From Qaidamihabitans albus (GTDB lineage Bacteria; Actinomycetota; Actinomycetes; Mycobacteriales; Pseudonocardiaceae), in assembly GCF_016464705.1 (NCBI RefSeq), contig NZ_JAEHOB010000001.1:310001-374000 (forward strand): DNA of 64,000 nt. Direction: 5' to 3'. The translations under genes and the position numbers were made by a program. Shown piece after piece: positions 7,541 through 16,801 of the stretch. The notes beneath the pieces are model-generated. The model was not told where the DNA came from and made no database searches. It was given only the letters and a program-made list of their open reading frames with translations. The stretch's first letter is position 1; each line of letters starts with the position of its first letter.

Positions 7541-8296
7541 ATGAGCCTGGACCTACTGGTACTCACAGCGGAGTCCGACGCCACATCGGTACTGCCCGCT
7601 CTCGACCTGCTCCCGCACACGGTCCGGGTGCGTGCTCCCGAGGTGACCGCCCTGCTCGACGCCGGTCACCGGGACGTCATCCTGCTCGACGCCCGCAGCG
7701 ACCTGGCCTCCGCCAAGAGCCTGTCGCGCCTGCTCAAGGGCGCGGGCGACGACGAGGCAAGCACGCCCGTCGTCGCGGTGGTCGGCGAGGGCGGCCTCGT
7801 CGCGGTCAGTGCCGAGTGGCGCGCCGACGACATCATGCTGCCCACCGCGGGCCCGGCCGAGGTGGACGCCCGGCTGCGGCTGGCCACCACGCGTGACGGT
7901 GTCACCACGCAGGTCGACGCGGAGCTGCGGGTGGGGGATCTGGTCATCGACGAGGCGACCTACACCGCGCGCCTGCGCAAGCGCACGCTGGAGCTCACCT
8001 ACAAGGAGTTCGAGCTGCTCAAGTACCTGGCGCAGCACGCGGGCCGGGTGTTCACCCGGGCCCAGCTGCTGCAGGAGGTCTGGGGCTACGATTTCTTCGG
8101 CGGTACCCGCACGGTGGACGTGCACGTGCGGCGGCTGCGCGCCAAGCTCGGCCCCGAACACGAGCAGATGATCGGCACCGTGCGCAACGTCGGTTACAAG
8201 TTCGAGCGGCCCGCCAAGGCCATCGGCCCGGTGCGGGGCGGCACGCCGCAGGCCGCGCGTCAGCCGTCCGAGGCGAACGAGTTCTCGGCCAGGTAG
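7541..8296 (+). CDS. glnR: Nitrogen regulator GlnR, orphan OmpR-type
   Basis: This 251-residue protein ([13 protein letters not shown]) has an atypical receiver domain followed by an OmpR-type winged helix (about 135-225) with [17 protein letters not shown] and [15 protein letters not shown]. GlnR is the global actinobacterial nitrogen regulator and has no cognate kinase; it matches Rv0818 in position. ATG 7541 is preferred over an in-frame GTG at 7535. TATAGG lies just upstream. It is divergent from lmeA and followed 15 nt later by mshD. Confidence 0.92.
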   Translation: MSLDLLVLTAESDATSVLPALDLLPHTVRVRAPEVTALLDAGHRDVILLDARSDLASAKSLSRLLKGAGDDEASTPVVAVVGEGGLVAVSAEWRADDIMLPTAGPAEVDARLRLATTRDGVTTQVDAELRVGDLVIDEATYTARLRKRTLELTYKEFELLKYLAQHAGRVFTRAQLLQEVWGYDFFGGTRTVDVHVRRLRAKLGPEHEQMIGTVRNVGYKFERPAKAIGPVRGGTPQAARQPSEANEFSAR

Positions 8297-8311
8297 CGAT
8301 AGTGTCGACTC

Positions 8312-9244
8312 ATGCTCAACACGGCGTGGGTCGACGATCTGGACGATGCGCGGACCGAACGCGTGCGCGCGCTGCTGCTCGCGGCCCGGGAGACCGACGG
8401 CAGGCCCGAGGTGGAGACCACGGGTCCGCTGCCCCCCGAGTTCTCCGGTGGCAGTCACCTGCTCGCTCGCGAGGGCGATGAGCTCCTCGGCTACGCCCAC
8501 CTGGACGAGCGCGGCGACGCGTTCGGCCGGAAGGTCGCCGAGCTGATCGTGCATCCCGGGCGCCGCAACAGGGGCTACGGGCGGACCCTGCTCGACGCGT
8601 TGGCCGAGCGAGTACCCACCGGGCTCCGGGTCTGGGCCCACGGCGATCACCCCGCCGCCGCGCGGCTGGCCGCGAGGGCCGGCCTCGAAAGGGCCCGCGA
8701 GCTGCTCGTCATGCGCGCCCTGGTCGGTGACGCCGACTGGCCGGAGCCGGCGCCCGCAGGCGGGGTGAGGATGCGCACGTTCGTGCCGGGCCAGGACGAG
8801 CAGGCCGTGATCGACGTCAATGCCCGGGCCTTCGACTGGCACCCCGAGCAGTCGGCGTTCAGCGTGGCGCAGCTTCGCGAGGCCGAGTCGGAGAGCTGGT
8901 TCGACCCGGACGGGTTCTTCCTGGCCGAGAACGCCGAAGGTGAGCTCGTCGGCTTCCACTGGACGAAGGTCCATCCGCCCGACCCGCATCGGTTCGGCGG
9001 GGAACCCGTCGGCGAGGTCTACGTCGTCGGCGTGGACCCGCGGGCGCAGGGCAGCGGGCTCGGCAAGGCCCTCACGCTCGCGGGCCTGCGCCACCTCCGC
9101 GCCCTCGGGCTGCGCCAGGTGATCCTCTACGTCGAGGGCGACAACGCTGCGGCCGTCGCCGTGTACCGCAAGCTGGGCTTCGAACCGTACGAGGTCGACG
9201 TCCAGTACGCGGGGCCGGATCAGCCGAAGCGGCCCGAGATGTAG
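8312..9244 (+). CDS. mshD: Mycothiol synthase
   Basis: This 310-residue protein has two GNAT domains (about 10-140 and 150-305). It catalyses the last step of mycothiol synthesis, acetylation of Cys-GlcN-Ins by acetyl-CoA. The acetyl-CoA loops appear as [14 protein letters not shown] in the first domain and [13 protein letters not shown] in the second. Mycothiol is the actinobacterial thiol, which fits the sulfur genes nearby. It follows glnR closely as in M. tuberculosis (Rv0819). Its last 25 bases overlap the end of convergent pstB. Confidence 0.95.
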   Translation: MLNTAWVDDLDDARTERVRALLLAARETDGRPEVETTGPLPPEFSGGSHLLAREGDELLGYAHLDERGDAFGRKVAELIVHPGRRNRGYGRTLLDALAERVPTGLRVWAHGDHPAAARLAARAGLERARELLVMRALVGDADWPEPAPAGGVRMRTFVPGQDEQAVIDVNARAFDWHPEQSAFSVAQLREAESESWFDPDGFFLAENAEGELVGFHWTKVHPPDPHRFGGEPVGEVYVVGVDPRAQGSGLGKALTLAGLRHLRALGLRQVILYVEGDNAAAVAVYRKLGFEPYEVDVQYAGPDQPKRPEM

Positions 9245-9999
9245 TCCTCGGTCGCCTTGTTGCTCGGGGTGGAGAAGATCTTCGTGGTCTCGTCGATCTC
9301 CACCAGCTCGCCCGGCTGGCCGACGCCGCGCAGGTTGAAGAATCCGGTGACGTCACTGACCCGGGCCGCCTGCTGCATGTTGTGGGTCACGATGACGATC
9401 GTGTAGTCGGACTTGAGTTCGAGCATCAGGTCCTCGATCGCCTGCGTGGAGATGGGGTCGAGCGCAGAGCAGGGCTCGTCCATCAGCAGCACGCCCGGCT
9501 GGACCGCGATCGCCCTGGCGATACACAGCCGCTGCTGCTGCCCGCCGGAGAGGCCGGAGCCGGGCCGGTTCAGCCGGTCCTTGACCTCTTCCCACAGGTT
9601 CGCCGAGCGCAGCGAGCGCTCCACGAGTTCGTCCAGGTCGGCCTTCTTGATCCGCGTGCTGTTCAGGCGCAGCCCGGCCGCGACGTTCTCGTAGATGGAC
9701 ATCGTCGGGAACGGGTTGGGCCGCTGGAAGACCATGCCGATCTCCCTGCGGACGCTCACCGGGTCCACGCCGGGACCGTAGAGGTCCTCGTCGTCCATGA
9801 AGATCTTGCCGTCGACCCGGGCGTTGGGCACCAGCTCGTGCATCCGGTTGAGCGTGCGCAGGAACGTCGACTTTCCGCAGCCGGACGGGCCGATCAGTGC
9901 GGTGATCGACCGCGGCTGGATCGTCATCGACACGCCCTGCACGGCGAGGAACTTGTCGTAGTAGATGTCGAGGTCCTTGACCTCGATGCGCTTGGCCAC
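9220..9999 (-). CDS. pstB: Phosphate ABC transporter ATP-binding protein
   Basis: This 259-residue ATPase has Walker [10 protein letters not shown], signature LSGGQQQR, Walker B VLLMDEP and H-loop [11 protein letters not shown]. It powers high-affinity phosphate uptake with PstA and PstC. It starts with GTG at 9999, 27 nt after pstA, and is the last gene of pstSCAB. Its 3' end overlaps convergent mshD by 25 bp. Confidence 0.97.
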   Translation of the reverse strand: MAKRIEVKDLDIYYDKFLAVQGVSMTIQPRSITALIGPSGCGKSTFLRTLNRMHELVPNARVDGKIFMDDEDLYGPGVDPVSVRREIGMVFQRPNPFPTMSIYENVAAGLRLNSTRIKKADLDELVERSLRSANLWEEVKDRLNRPGSGLSGGQQQRLCIARAIAVQPGVLLMDEPCSALDPISTQAIEDLMLELKSDYTIVIVTHNMQQAARVSDVTGFFNLRGVGQPGELVEIDETTKIFSTPSNKATEDYISGRFG

Positions 10000-10026
10000 A
10001 GTGCTTCCTTTGCTCCGGTGTTGCCG

Positions 10027-11109
10027 CTAGCCGCGGGTCTTCGGTGCGAACAGTCGGGAGATGAGCCGGGCGGCGAGGTTGAGCACCATCACGATGATGA
10101 TGAGCGTGAGCGCTGCTGTCCACGCCCGGTTGAGTGCCGGGTCCGGCGGTACTCCGGGCGTCACGTACTGGTAATACGAGAATACCGGCAGTGTCGCCAT
10201 CCGTCCGTCGAACGGATTGAAGTTGTCACTCGACGTGATCCCGACCGTGACCAGCAGCGGTGCCGTCTCGCCGATCACCCTGGCGACGGCGAGCGTCACC
10301 CCGGTCGCGATCCCGGCGAGCGCGGTGGGCAGCACGACCTTCACGATGGTGCGCCACTTCGGCACCGCCAGCGCGTACGCCGCCTCCCGCAGCTCGTTCG
10401 GCACGATCTTGAGCATCTCCTCGGTGGACCGCACGACCACCGGGATCATCAGCACGCTCAACGCGACGGCACCCATGATGCCCATCCGGACACCCGGCCC
10501 GAAGATCAGCGCGAACAGCGCGTAGGCGAACAGCCCGGCGACGATCGAGGGGATGCCGGTCATCACGTCGACGAAGAAGGTGATCGCCCTGGCCAGCTTG
10601 CCGCGGCCGTACTCGACCAGGTAGATGGCCGTGAGCAGGCCGATCGGGACGGAGATCAGCGCCGCGAGGCCGGTGATGATCAGCGTGCCCATGATGGCGT
10701 GGTAGGCGCCGCCGCCCTCGCCGACGACTCCGCGCATCGAGTACGTGAAGAACTGGTCGTCGAACCGGGGGGCGCCCTTGGAGATCACGGTGAACACCAC
10801 CGAGATCAGCGGGATGAGCGCGAGCAGGAAGGCACCGGTGACCACGGCCGTGACCAGCCGGTCGGTGGCCTTCCTCGGCCCCTCGACCGCGCGGGACCAG
10901 GCGTAGACCACGACCGCGTAGCCGAAGCCGGCGACGATCGCCGCCGCGGCGACGTTCCAGCCGCTCAGCAGGAGTGCGATGCCGGCCACCAGGGCCGCGA
11001 GGAAGACGGACTGGGGCGCGCGGCGCGGAAGTTGCCCGTGGGTCAGCGGCGCCGCGTTCAGCGGCGTGTGCAGGTCGGGTCCCTGGTCGCGGGACGTCGT
11101 CGTAGGCAT
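10027..11109 (-). CDS. pstA: Phosphate ABC transporter permease PstA
   Basis: This 360-residue permease has six or more membrane helices and the EAA loop ELREAAYALAVPKWRTI near residue 230. The first 30 residues are an unusual hydrophilic extension with two hydrophobic segments after it. With PstC it forms the transmembrane channel. Its ATG overlaps the pstC stop (ATGA), so the two permeases are translated as a coupled pair. Confidence 0.96.
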   Translation of the reverse strand: MPTTTSRDQGPDLHTPLNAAPLTHGQLPRRAPQSVFLAALVAGIALLLSGWNVAAAAIVAGFGYAVVVYAWSRAVEGPRKATDRLVTAVVTGAFLLALIPLISVVFTVISKGAPRFDDQFFTYSMRGVVGEGGGAYHAIMGTLIITGLAALISVPIGLLTAIYLVEYGRGKLARAITFFVDVMTGIPSIVAGLFAYALFALIFGPGVRMGIMGAVALSVLMIPVVVRSTEEMLKIVPNELREAAYALAVPKWRTIVKVVLPTALAGIATGVTLAVARVIGETAPLLVTVGITSSDNFNPFDGRMATLPVFSYYQYVTPGVPPDPALNRAWTAALTLIIIVMVLNLAARLISRLFAPKTRG

Positions 11110-12053
11110 CAGTTGGCTCCCGAGAATTCACGACGCCGGTTGATCACCGCGCGGGCCGCCATGTTCACCAGCAGGGTGACGGCGAAGAGGACGAGGCCGG
11201 ACGCGATCAGGGTGTTCACCGCGATCCCGGTCGACTCGGGGAAGTCCAGCGCGATGTTCGCGGCGATCGTCTTGGGGTTGCCGCTGCTGATCAGGTTGAA
11301 GGTGACGCCGCCGGACACCGACAGCACGATCGCGACGGCCATCGTCTCGCCGAGTGCGCGGCCGAGGCCGAGCATCGAGGCGCCGATGATGCTGGAGCGG
11401 CCGAACGGCAGCACCGCCATCCGGATCATCTCCCAGCGCGTCGCGCCGAGCGCGAGCGAAGCCTCCTCGTGCAGCCGGGGCGTCTGGCGGAAGGCCTCCC
11501 GGACCACCGCTGAGGTGATCGGCAGGATCATCACCGCGAGCACGATCACCGCGACGAGCATGGTGCGGCCGGTCGATGTGGCGGGGCCCGCGAACAGCGG
11601 GATGAACCCGAGGTTCTCGGCGAGCCACTCGCTGGGTTCCACGGAGAGCGGCGCGAGCACGGCGATGCCCCACAGGCCGTAGATGATGCTCGGCACCGCG
11701 GCCAGCAGGTCGATGAGGTAGCCGAGTGCCTGGGCGATCCGGCGCGGGGCGTAGTGGGTGATGAACAGGGCGATGGCCACGGCCAGCGGCGCCGCGATCA
11801 GTAGTGCCAGGAAGGCCGAGAGCAATGTGCCGAACAGCAGCGGCCAGATGTAGATGGCGACGCCCTCGCCGCCGGGAATGTCCTCCGCGGGGGCCACCAG
11901 CGCGGGCCAGGCCTCGGTGAGCAGGAAGGCGGCGACCCCGGCCAGGACGACGAGGATGAGGACTCCCGCCCCGGTCGAGAGCCCGGCGAAGACGCGGTCC
12001 CCCGGCCGTTGCGGCGCCCGGTGGGCCCGTGTCCTCTCTGTGCTGGAGGGCAC
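11109..12053 (-). CDS. pstC: Phosphate ABC transporter permease PstC
   Basis: This 314-residue six-helix permease has the EAA-type loop RLHEEASLALGATRWEMI. GTG at 12053 follows AAGGGAGAAACA, a good ribosome site. It lies 96 nt after pstS, separated by a perfect hairpin that probably lowers its expression relative to the binding protein. Confidence 0.96.
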   Translation of the reverse strand: MPSSTERTRAHRAPQRPGDRVFAGLSTGAGVLILVVLAGVAAFLLTEAWPALVAPAEDIPGGEGVAIYIWPLLFGTLLSAFLALLIAAPLAVAIALFITHYAPRRIAQALGYLIDLLAAVPSIIYGLWGIAVLAPLSVEPSEWLAENLGFIPLFAGPATSTGRTMLVAVIVLAVMILPITSAVVREAFRQTPRLHEEASLALGATRWEMIRMAVLPFGRSSIIGASMLGLGRALGETMAVAIVLSVSGGVTFNLISSGNPKTIAANIALDFPESTGIAVNTLIASGLVLFAVTLLVNMAARAVINRRREFSGAN

Positions 12054-12094
12054 TGTTTCTCCCTTTCTCGATGCTCTGTCGCAGAAGTCCAGAA

Positions 12095-12132
12095 GTCTCC
12101 GGTGGTCACCTGCTCAGGTGACCACCGGAGAC
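12095..12132 (-). terminator. Intercistronic hairpin between pstS and pstC
   Basis: Perfect 18-bp arms (GTCTCCGGTGGTCACCTG and its complement) flank a 2-nt centre. With no T tract it is likely an RNA stabiliser or partial terminator, giving more PstS than channel subunits. Confidence 0.75.
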
Positions 12133-12149
12133 CATAAGGGCTGGCCGGA

Positions 12150-13250
12150 CTAGCTGCCGGAGGAGATGGCGTCGACGGCCGGCTGGATCTGCTGCCGCAG
12201 AGCATCAGAGATCGGTGCGGACCCGGCGGACTCGGCCGCGGCCTGCTGACCCTCCTCGCTGATCATGTAGTTGAAGTAGGCCTTCACCAGCTCGGCCTTG
12301 TTCGCGTCGTCGTAGTTGGCGCACGCGATGCCGTAGGACACCAGCACGATCGGGTAGGTGCCCGCCTCGGTGGTGTCGCGGGCGAGGTCGTAGGCGAAGC
12401 TGTAGTCACCACGGCCCTCGACGCGCTCCGAGACCTCAAGCACCTTGGCGGCCGCCTCGGGCGAGTACTGGACGAACTCGCCGCCCACGCCGACCTTGGC
12501 AGTGCTCAGCTCGCGGGCCTGGCTGGCGTCGGCGTAGCCGATCGTGCCGTCGCCACCGGAAACGGCCTGGACCACGCCGGAGGTGCCCTGCGCCGCCTCG
12601 CCGCCGGCCACCGGCCAGTCACCGCTGACCTCGTGCGGCCAGTCCTGCGGGGCCGTGGCCTTGAGGTACTCGACGAAGTTCTCCGTGGTGCCCGACTCGT
12701 CCGAGCGGTTCACCGGCGTGATCGTCTTGTCCGGCAGCTGTACGCCGGGGTTGTCCGCGGCGATGGCCGGGTCGTTCCAATTGGTGATCTGCTGGTTGAA
12801 GATCTTGGCGATCGTGGCCGGCTTCAGGTTGAGCTCGTTGACGCCCTCGACGTTGAAGATCACGGCGATCGGCGAGACGTATGTCGGCACCTCGACGACC
12901 TGGCCGCAGCGCTCGTTGGCACCGGCCAGCTCCTCCTCGTCCAGGTAGGCGTCGGTGCCGCCGAAGTCGGAGCCGCCGTTGACGAACTGCTCACGGCCGC
13001 CGCCGGAACCGATCGGGTCGTAGTTGACCGTCACGTCGGGGTTCGCCTCGATGAAGCCGGCGCGCCAGGCCTGCTGCGCGGCGTCCTGCGAGCTGGCGCC
13101 AGCACCGGAGATGGTGCCGGACAGTCCCGAACCGCCACCGTTGCCACCGCTGTCGCTGGGCTCGTTCGCCGAGCCACAGGCCACCAGGCCGAAGGTGAGC
13201 GCTGCTGCCGCTGGGAGGGCGAGAGCGCGGCCCAGGGTGGTACGCTTCAC
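12150..13250 (-). CDS. pstS: Phosphate-binding lipoprotein PstS
   Basis: This 366-residue protein starts at GTG 13250 (MKRTTLGRALALP) after AGAGGTTAATT. A lipoprotein signal with lipobox LVAC puts the lipidated Cys at position 25. A Gly/Ser linker leads into a phosphate-binding domain with NRSDESGTTENFVEYL and IGSGGGREQFVNG. It captures phosphate outside the membrane for PstCAB. A PHO-box-like direct repeat lies about 98 nt upstream. It is the first gene of pstSCAB. Confidence 0.97.
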   Translation of the reverse strand: MKRTTLGRALALPAAAALTFGLVACGSANEPSDSGGNGGGSGLSGTISGAGASSQDAAQQAWRAGFIEANPDVTVNYDPIGSGGGREQFVNGGSDFGGTDAYLDEEELAGANERCGQVVEVPTYVSPIAVIFNVEGVNELNLKPATIAKIFNQQITNWNDPAIAADNPGVQLPDKTITPVNRSDESGTTENFVEYLKATAPQDWPHEVSGDWPVAGGEAAQGTSGVVQAVSGGDGTIGYADASQARELSTAKVGVGGEFVQYSPEAAAKVLEVSERVEGRGDYSFAYDLARDTTEAGTYPIVLVSYGIACANYDDANKAELVKAYFNYMISEEGQQAAAESAGSAPISDALRQQIQPAVDAISSGS

Positions 13251-13347
13251 AATTAACCTCTTCCGAAGTTTTCCGGTCGGCCTGAGCCGACTCGTGGACA
13301 TGCTCACGGGCTGGACGCTAAGTGCGGGACATGACACCGCAGGGCAG

Positions 13348-13369
13348 TGCGGGTGAACGAAACATGAAT
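13348..13369 (-). promoter_or_regulatory. PHO-box-like direct repeat upstream of pstS
   Basis: On the minus strand two adjacent 11-nt units read ATTCATGTTTC and GTTCACCCGCA, sharing TTCA at 11-nt spacing. This resembles the PhoP-binding PHO box of Streptomyces. A matching pair lies upstream of phoU (14231-14252), so the two are probably co-regulated by phosphate. Confidence 0.65.
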
Positions 13370-13479
13370 GAAGCCCGACAAGAAAGCGTCGTCACGGCTA
13401 CATCACAGAGACGTAACTGTGTGTTGTCATGGAGTGTGAAGGCCGTCATACAAAAGGTGGACGTCAGGTAAGCAACAGG

Positions 13480-13526
13480 CTCGTGAGTGTTTGCGGCGAG
13501 TGAGAACTCGTCTCCGCATTCACGAG
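13480..13526. repeat. Dispersed palindrome, degenerate copy 2
   Basis: The outer CTCGTGAGTG and TTCACGAG are kept but the middle is diverged. It lies directly after the phoU stop and before the pstS promoter region, on a same-strand junction. Confidence 0.7.
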
Positions 13527-13527
13527 A

Positions 13528-14199
13528 TCAGATGTCGTCGCTGGTGTAGCCCGGCATCTTTCCGGTGACGACGAACACCATGCGCCTGGCCACCGAGACG
13601 GCGTGGTCGGCATAGCGCTCGTAGAAGCGGCCGAGCAGGGTCACGTCCACCGCGGAGGCGACGCCGTGCGGCCACTCCTTGTCCATGATCACCGTGAACA
13701 GGTGCCGGTGCAGGTCGTCGACCCGGTCGTCGTCGGACTCGATGGTGCGGGCCGCGTCGACGTCCCTGGTCTTGATGACCTGCTCCGCCTGCCTGGCCAG
13801 CCGGACGGCGACCTCGCCCATCTCGGAGAAGTACGAGCGCACCGCGTCCGGCAGCACCGGCTCGGGATGTCTGCGGCGGGCCGCCTTCGCGACGTGCAAG
13901 GCCAGATCGCCCATGCGCTCCAGGCTCTCGGCCGCGTGGATGGCAGCGAGCACGGTACGCAGGTCGGTGGCCACCGGAGCCTGCAACGCGAGCAGCGCGT
14001 AGGCCTGCTCCTCGCACTCGGCTCGTGCGTCGTCCACCTTGACGTCGTCGCTGATGACCTGCTCGGCCAGCTCCAGGTCGACCTCCAGCATGGCCCGCGT
14101 CGCCCGCTCCATGGCGTCGGCGACCTGGCTGGACATCCCGGCCAGGTTGTTCGCCAGGTTTTCGAGTTCAACGTGGTAAGCCTCGCGCATGGCCGCCAC
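13528..14199 (-). CDS. phoU: Phosphate signalling protein PhoU
   Basis: This 223-residue protein is made of two three-helix PhoU repeats. The acidic metal-binding motifs appear as ESLERMGDLALHVAKA and RFYERYADHAVSVARR. PhoU links Pst transport to the PhoR/PhoP two-component system and represses the Pho regulon when phosphate is ample. It corresponds to PhoY2 (Rv0821c). A PHO-box-like pair lies 32 nt upstream of its ATG, so it is probably itself under PhoP. Confidence 0.95.
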   Translation of the reverse strand: MAAMREAYHVELENLANNLAGMSSQVADAMERATRAMLEVDLELAEQVISDDVKVDDARAECEEQAYALLALQAPVATDLRTVLAAIHAAESLERMGDLALHVAKAARRRHPEPVLPDAVRSYFSEMGEVAVRLARQAEQVIKTRDVDAARTIESDDDRVDDLHRHLFTVIMDKEWPHGVASAVDVTLLGRFYERYADHAVSVARRMVFVVTGKMPGYTSDDI

Positions 14200-14230
14200 T
14201 TTACGTCCAGTGCAGCACCGGTGCCGGGCC

Positions 14231-14252
14231 GCGGAGTGAACCGGACATGAAT
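14231..14252 (-). promoter_or_regulatory. PHO-box-like direct repeat upstream of phoU
   Basis: Minus-strand units ATTCATGTCCG and GTTCACTCCGC are adjacent 11-mers. They agree with the pstS pair at most positions, notably ATTCATGT and GTTCAC. Confidence 0.65.
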
Positions 14253-14298
14253 GCGGGCTTACATGTTCGGCTCCAGTTGTGGTGCCGGGCCGGTTCGG

Positions 14299-16599
14299 CT
14301 ATGCGGGCGCGGCCTGCTGGCCGGTCACGGTGGGTGGGCTGCTGGGCTCGGGCTCCTCGCCGGGCAGCGGCGTGTCCTGGATCAGCGCCTGGAACAGCTC
14401 GCCGGTGTCCTTCTCCAGCAGGACCTCGTTGCCGCGTTCATTGGCCTCCCCGACCGTCGGCACGGTCATGAAGACCACGCTGCCCGCGTCCAGGCCACGC
14501 ATGGACTGGGCCAGCGTCAGCAACTGGTCGACGCCGATGTTCTCGCCGAAGGTGGAGGCGGCGAACGCGTTGACGAAGTCGGTCAGCTTGCCCATGTCCA
14601 GCAGCACCTTGCGCGACATCGTGGTCTTGAGCAGCGAGGACATGAACTCCTGCTGCCGCTGCATCCGGCCGTAGTCGGAGAAGGTGGGGTCGCCGTACAC
14701 CTTGCGGGCGCGGACGAAGTTCAGGGCCTGGTCGCCGCGCAACACGACGTCCCCGGTCTGGGAGATGATCATTCCGAGCTCGGCGTCCCGCATCGGCTCG
14801 TCGACGTGCACCGGCACGCCGTCGACGGCGTCGACCATGCCCTTGAAGCCCTGGAAGTCGATACCCACGAAGTGGTTGATCTTCATTCCGGACAGCTGCT
14901 GGACCACCTTCGTGATGCACCGGGGGCCGCCGACCGCGAAGGCGGTGTTCAGCTTCACCTGGTCGCCGCCCGCGACGACTTCGCCGTACTCGCCCGTCTC
15001 GGGGTTCCAGCGCGCGCAGTCCGGGCGGCTGACCTCGAGATCCCGGGGAAACGACACCACCACGGCGCGGTCGCGATCCTTGGGAACGTGCGCCAGCATC
15101 ATGGTGTCCGAGCGCGCTCCTGGGACGCCGCCCGTGTCCCCGATGTTGTCCTCGAGCTCGGCGCCCTCCCGGGTGTCCGAGCCGATGATGAGGAAGTTCT
15201 CGTCGCCCAGCTGTGCCGAGGCGTTGCGGATGTCGGCCGAGTTCTCGTCCAGCGCGAGGATCTCGGTGAACTTCGCGTTGAACCACGTCTTGGTGCCCCA
15301 GGCCGCGCCGGTCGCGAGGAACACCAGCGCGGCGGCCACGACCGCGGTGATCCGTCCGGCCCGGCCGACGCGGCGGCCACGCCGCTCCTTCTTCTCCTGC
15401 AGGCGCGTCTGGCCCGCTCCGCCGGTGCCGGAGTCGTGGTTCTCGCGGTCCCGCCCGGAAAGCGCGGGCCGTGGCGGCGGGGCATCGGCAGGCACGCTGC
15501 GCGTGGTGCGGTCCGGATCGACGGCGGCGGCGTTGTTCTCGCTGTCCGCGTCGTTCGCGTCGTTCTCGGCGTTTTCGGGGTGACCGGCGAGCAGGGGCTT
15601 CGGCAGCCGCTGCGAGGTCGCGGACACCACCCGCTGCAGCTTCGTCCGGGTCTGGTCCAGCCGCTCGGCCAGCCGCTCCCGGCGCTGCCTGCGCTGCCGC
15701 TCCTCGGCTTCGAGCTCGTCATGTGCGGCGGAGAAGCGGGCCAGCGAGTCATCGATCTTGCGGCGGTACTTCGTGGCGTCGTCGACCGGTTCCAGCTGGT
15801 CCGTCATCGTCAGCCGGTCCTCGAGCGACGGCTTCGGCCGCTCCATGGGGCGCCGGGGCCGCGGCGGCGGTGCGACCGGCGGTGGCTGCTTCGGCGGCGG
15901 CGGCGGCGTGCGCCGGGTCGGCGGCTCGCTCTCGGGTAACGGTGGAACGGGCCCGGCCATGTTCCGGCCGCTCCTGTTCCGGACCGGTTCGGCGGGCGGC
16001 TCCCGGCGCGGCGGTGCGACCACCGGCGGCGGGGGGACCGGCCGGCCAGGGCGCCGCACGTCCGGGCGGGCGGGCTCCGCGCGGGACGGATGCTGTTCCG
16101 GGCGCTGTTGTTCCGGGCGTGGTGCTTCCGGGCGTGGCGGTTCGGCCCGCGGCGGCTCCGGCCGGGGCGCGGGGCTCACCCGTGGCGGCGCCGGTGCCGG
16201 TGGCGCGGCCTGCGGCGGCTGCCTCCGCGGCGGTGGTGCCTGCGGAGCCTCGGACGGGAACGGTCCGGAGTTCATCGGCGGACGCCGCCGCGGCGGCTCG
16301 TCCGGTCTTGCGGCAGGTGGCCGCCGTGGGCGGACAGGACGCTGCGGTTCGGCGGCGGGCGGTGGGGCAGGCCGCTCGGGCGGCCTGCTCACCGGTTTCG
16401 GTGGCACCGGCTGCTGCCCGGTCTCGAACTGTGGCCGTCTGCCGGTGTGCCGGGCGACCACCTCGGAAACGCTGATGCCGCCCTGGCCCTCCATGGAGCG
16501 GCGCCGCCTGCGCTCCGCTGCCCGGCGGTTCTGCTGGGCTTGGGCGCGCCACTCGTCGGCCTGCGAACTCTCGCCGGGAGCGTTGCGGTCCTCTGACAC
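14299..16599 (-). CDS. LytR-CpsA-Psr (LCP) cell-wall ligase with long proline-rich tail
   Basis: This 766-residue protein starts at GTG 16599 after GAAGGGAGA. Residues 1-410 are a cytoplasmic Arg/Pro/Glu-rich disordered region, including the motif GISVSEVVARHTGRR near residue 40. One membrane helix (about 412-435) follows, then an extracellular LCP domain (about 470-710) with DTMMLAHVPKDRDRAVVVSFPR and catalytic-type arginines (FVRARKVYG). LCP proteins attach arabinogalactan or wall polymers to peptidoglycan. Its place beside phoU and near dusB matches Rv0822c. The tail probably binds cytoplasmic partners (inference). Confidence 0.88.
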   Translation of the reverse strand: MSEDRNAPGESSQADEWRAQAQQNRRAAERRRRRSMEGQGGISVSEVVARHTGRRPQFETGQQPVPPKPVSRPPERPAPPPAAEPQRPVRPRRPPAARPDEPPRRRPPMNSGPFPSEAPQAPPPRRQPPQAAPPAPAPPRVSPAPRPEPPRAEPPRPEAPRPEQQRPEQHPSRAEPARPDVRRPGRPVPPPPVVAPPRREPPAEPVRNRSGRNMAGPVPPLPESEPPTRRTPPPPPKQPPPVAPPPRPRRPMERPKPSLEDRLTMTDQLEPVDDATKYRRKIDDSLARFSAAHDELEAEERQRRQRRERLAERLDQTRTKLQRVVSATSQRLPKPLLAGHPENAENDANDADSENNAAAVDPDRTTRSVPADAPPPRPALSGRDRENHDSGTGGAGQTRLQEKKERRGRRVGRAGRITAVVAAALVFLATGAAWGTKTWFNAKFTEILALDENSADIRNASAQLGDENFLIIGSDTREGAELEDNIGDTGGVPGARSDTMMLAHVPKDRDRAVVVSFPRDLEVSRPDCARWNPETGEYGEVVAGGDQVKLNTAFAVGGPRCITKVVQQLSGMKINHFVGIDFQGFKGMVDAVDGVPVHVDEPMRDAELGMIISQTGDVVLRGDQALNFVRARKVYGDPTFSDYGRMQRQQEFMSSLLKTTMSRKVLLDMGKLTDFVNAFAASTFGENIGVDQLLTLAQSMRGLDAGSVVFMTVPTVGEANERGNEVLLEKDTGELFQALIQDTPLPGEEPEPSSPPTVTGQQAAPA

Positions 16600-16801
16600 G
16601 CAGTCTCCCTTCGCAGTCGGTCCGATCAGGTCGCCGGTTTCTCAATCCGGCGTGGTGGTGCCGTGGCAGCCTTTCTCAGCAAGGTTCTCCCGCTGAGTCT
16701 GATCGCCCGGCGGGCAGCGTTCGTTATCGTACGGATACCCGCCGTTCGTGACGACACCATGCCGTGAGTTTTTTACGCAGAGTTGTTCTATCGTCCCGAG
16801 G
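16600..16801. other. Noncoding gap between LCP and GGDEF genes
   Basis: This 200-bp stretch carries the LCP promoter region (minus strand). TACGAT followed by AACG is a candidate -10 about 130 nt before the LCP GTG. No RNA gene or clear riboswitch fold was recognised. Confidence 0.4.

Noticed and set aside
9382-11682. 766-codon plus-strand frame opposite pstB, pstA and pstC
   Set aside because: Composition is Arg/His/Asp-rich as expected for antisense of GC-rich genes; the minus strand carries well-conserved Pst proteins.
14251-15939. 562-codon plus-strand frame opposite the LCP gene
   Set aside because: Antisense shadow; low-complexity His/Leu/Gly composition.
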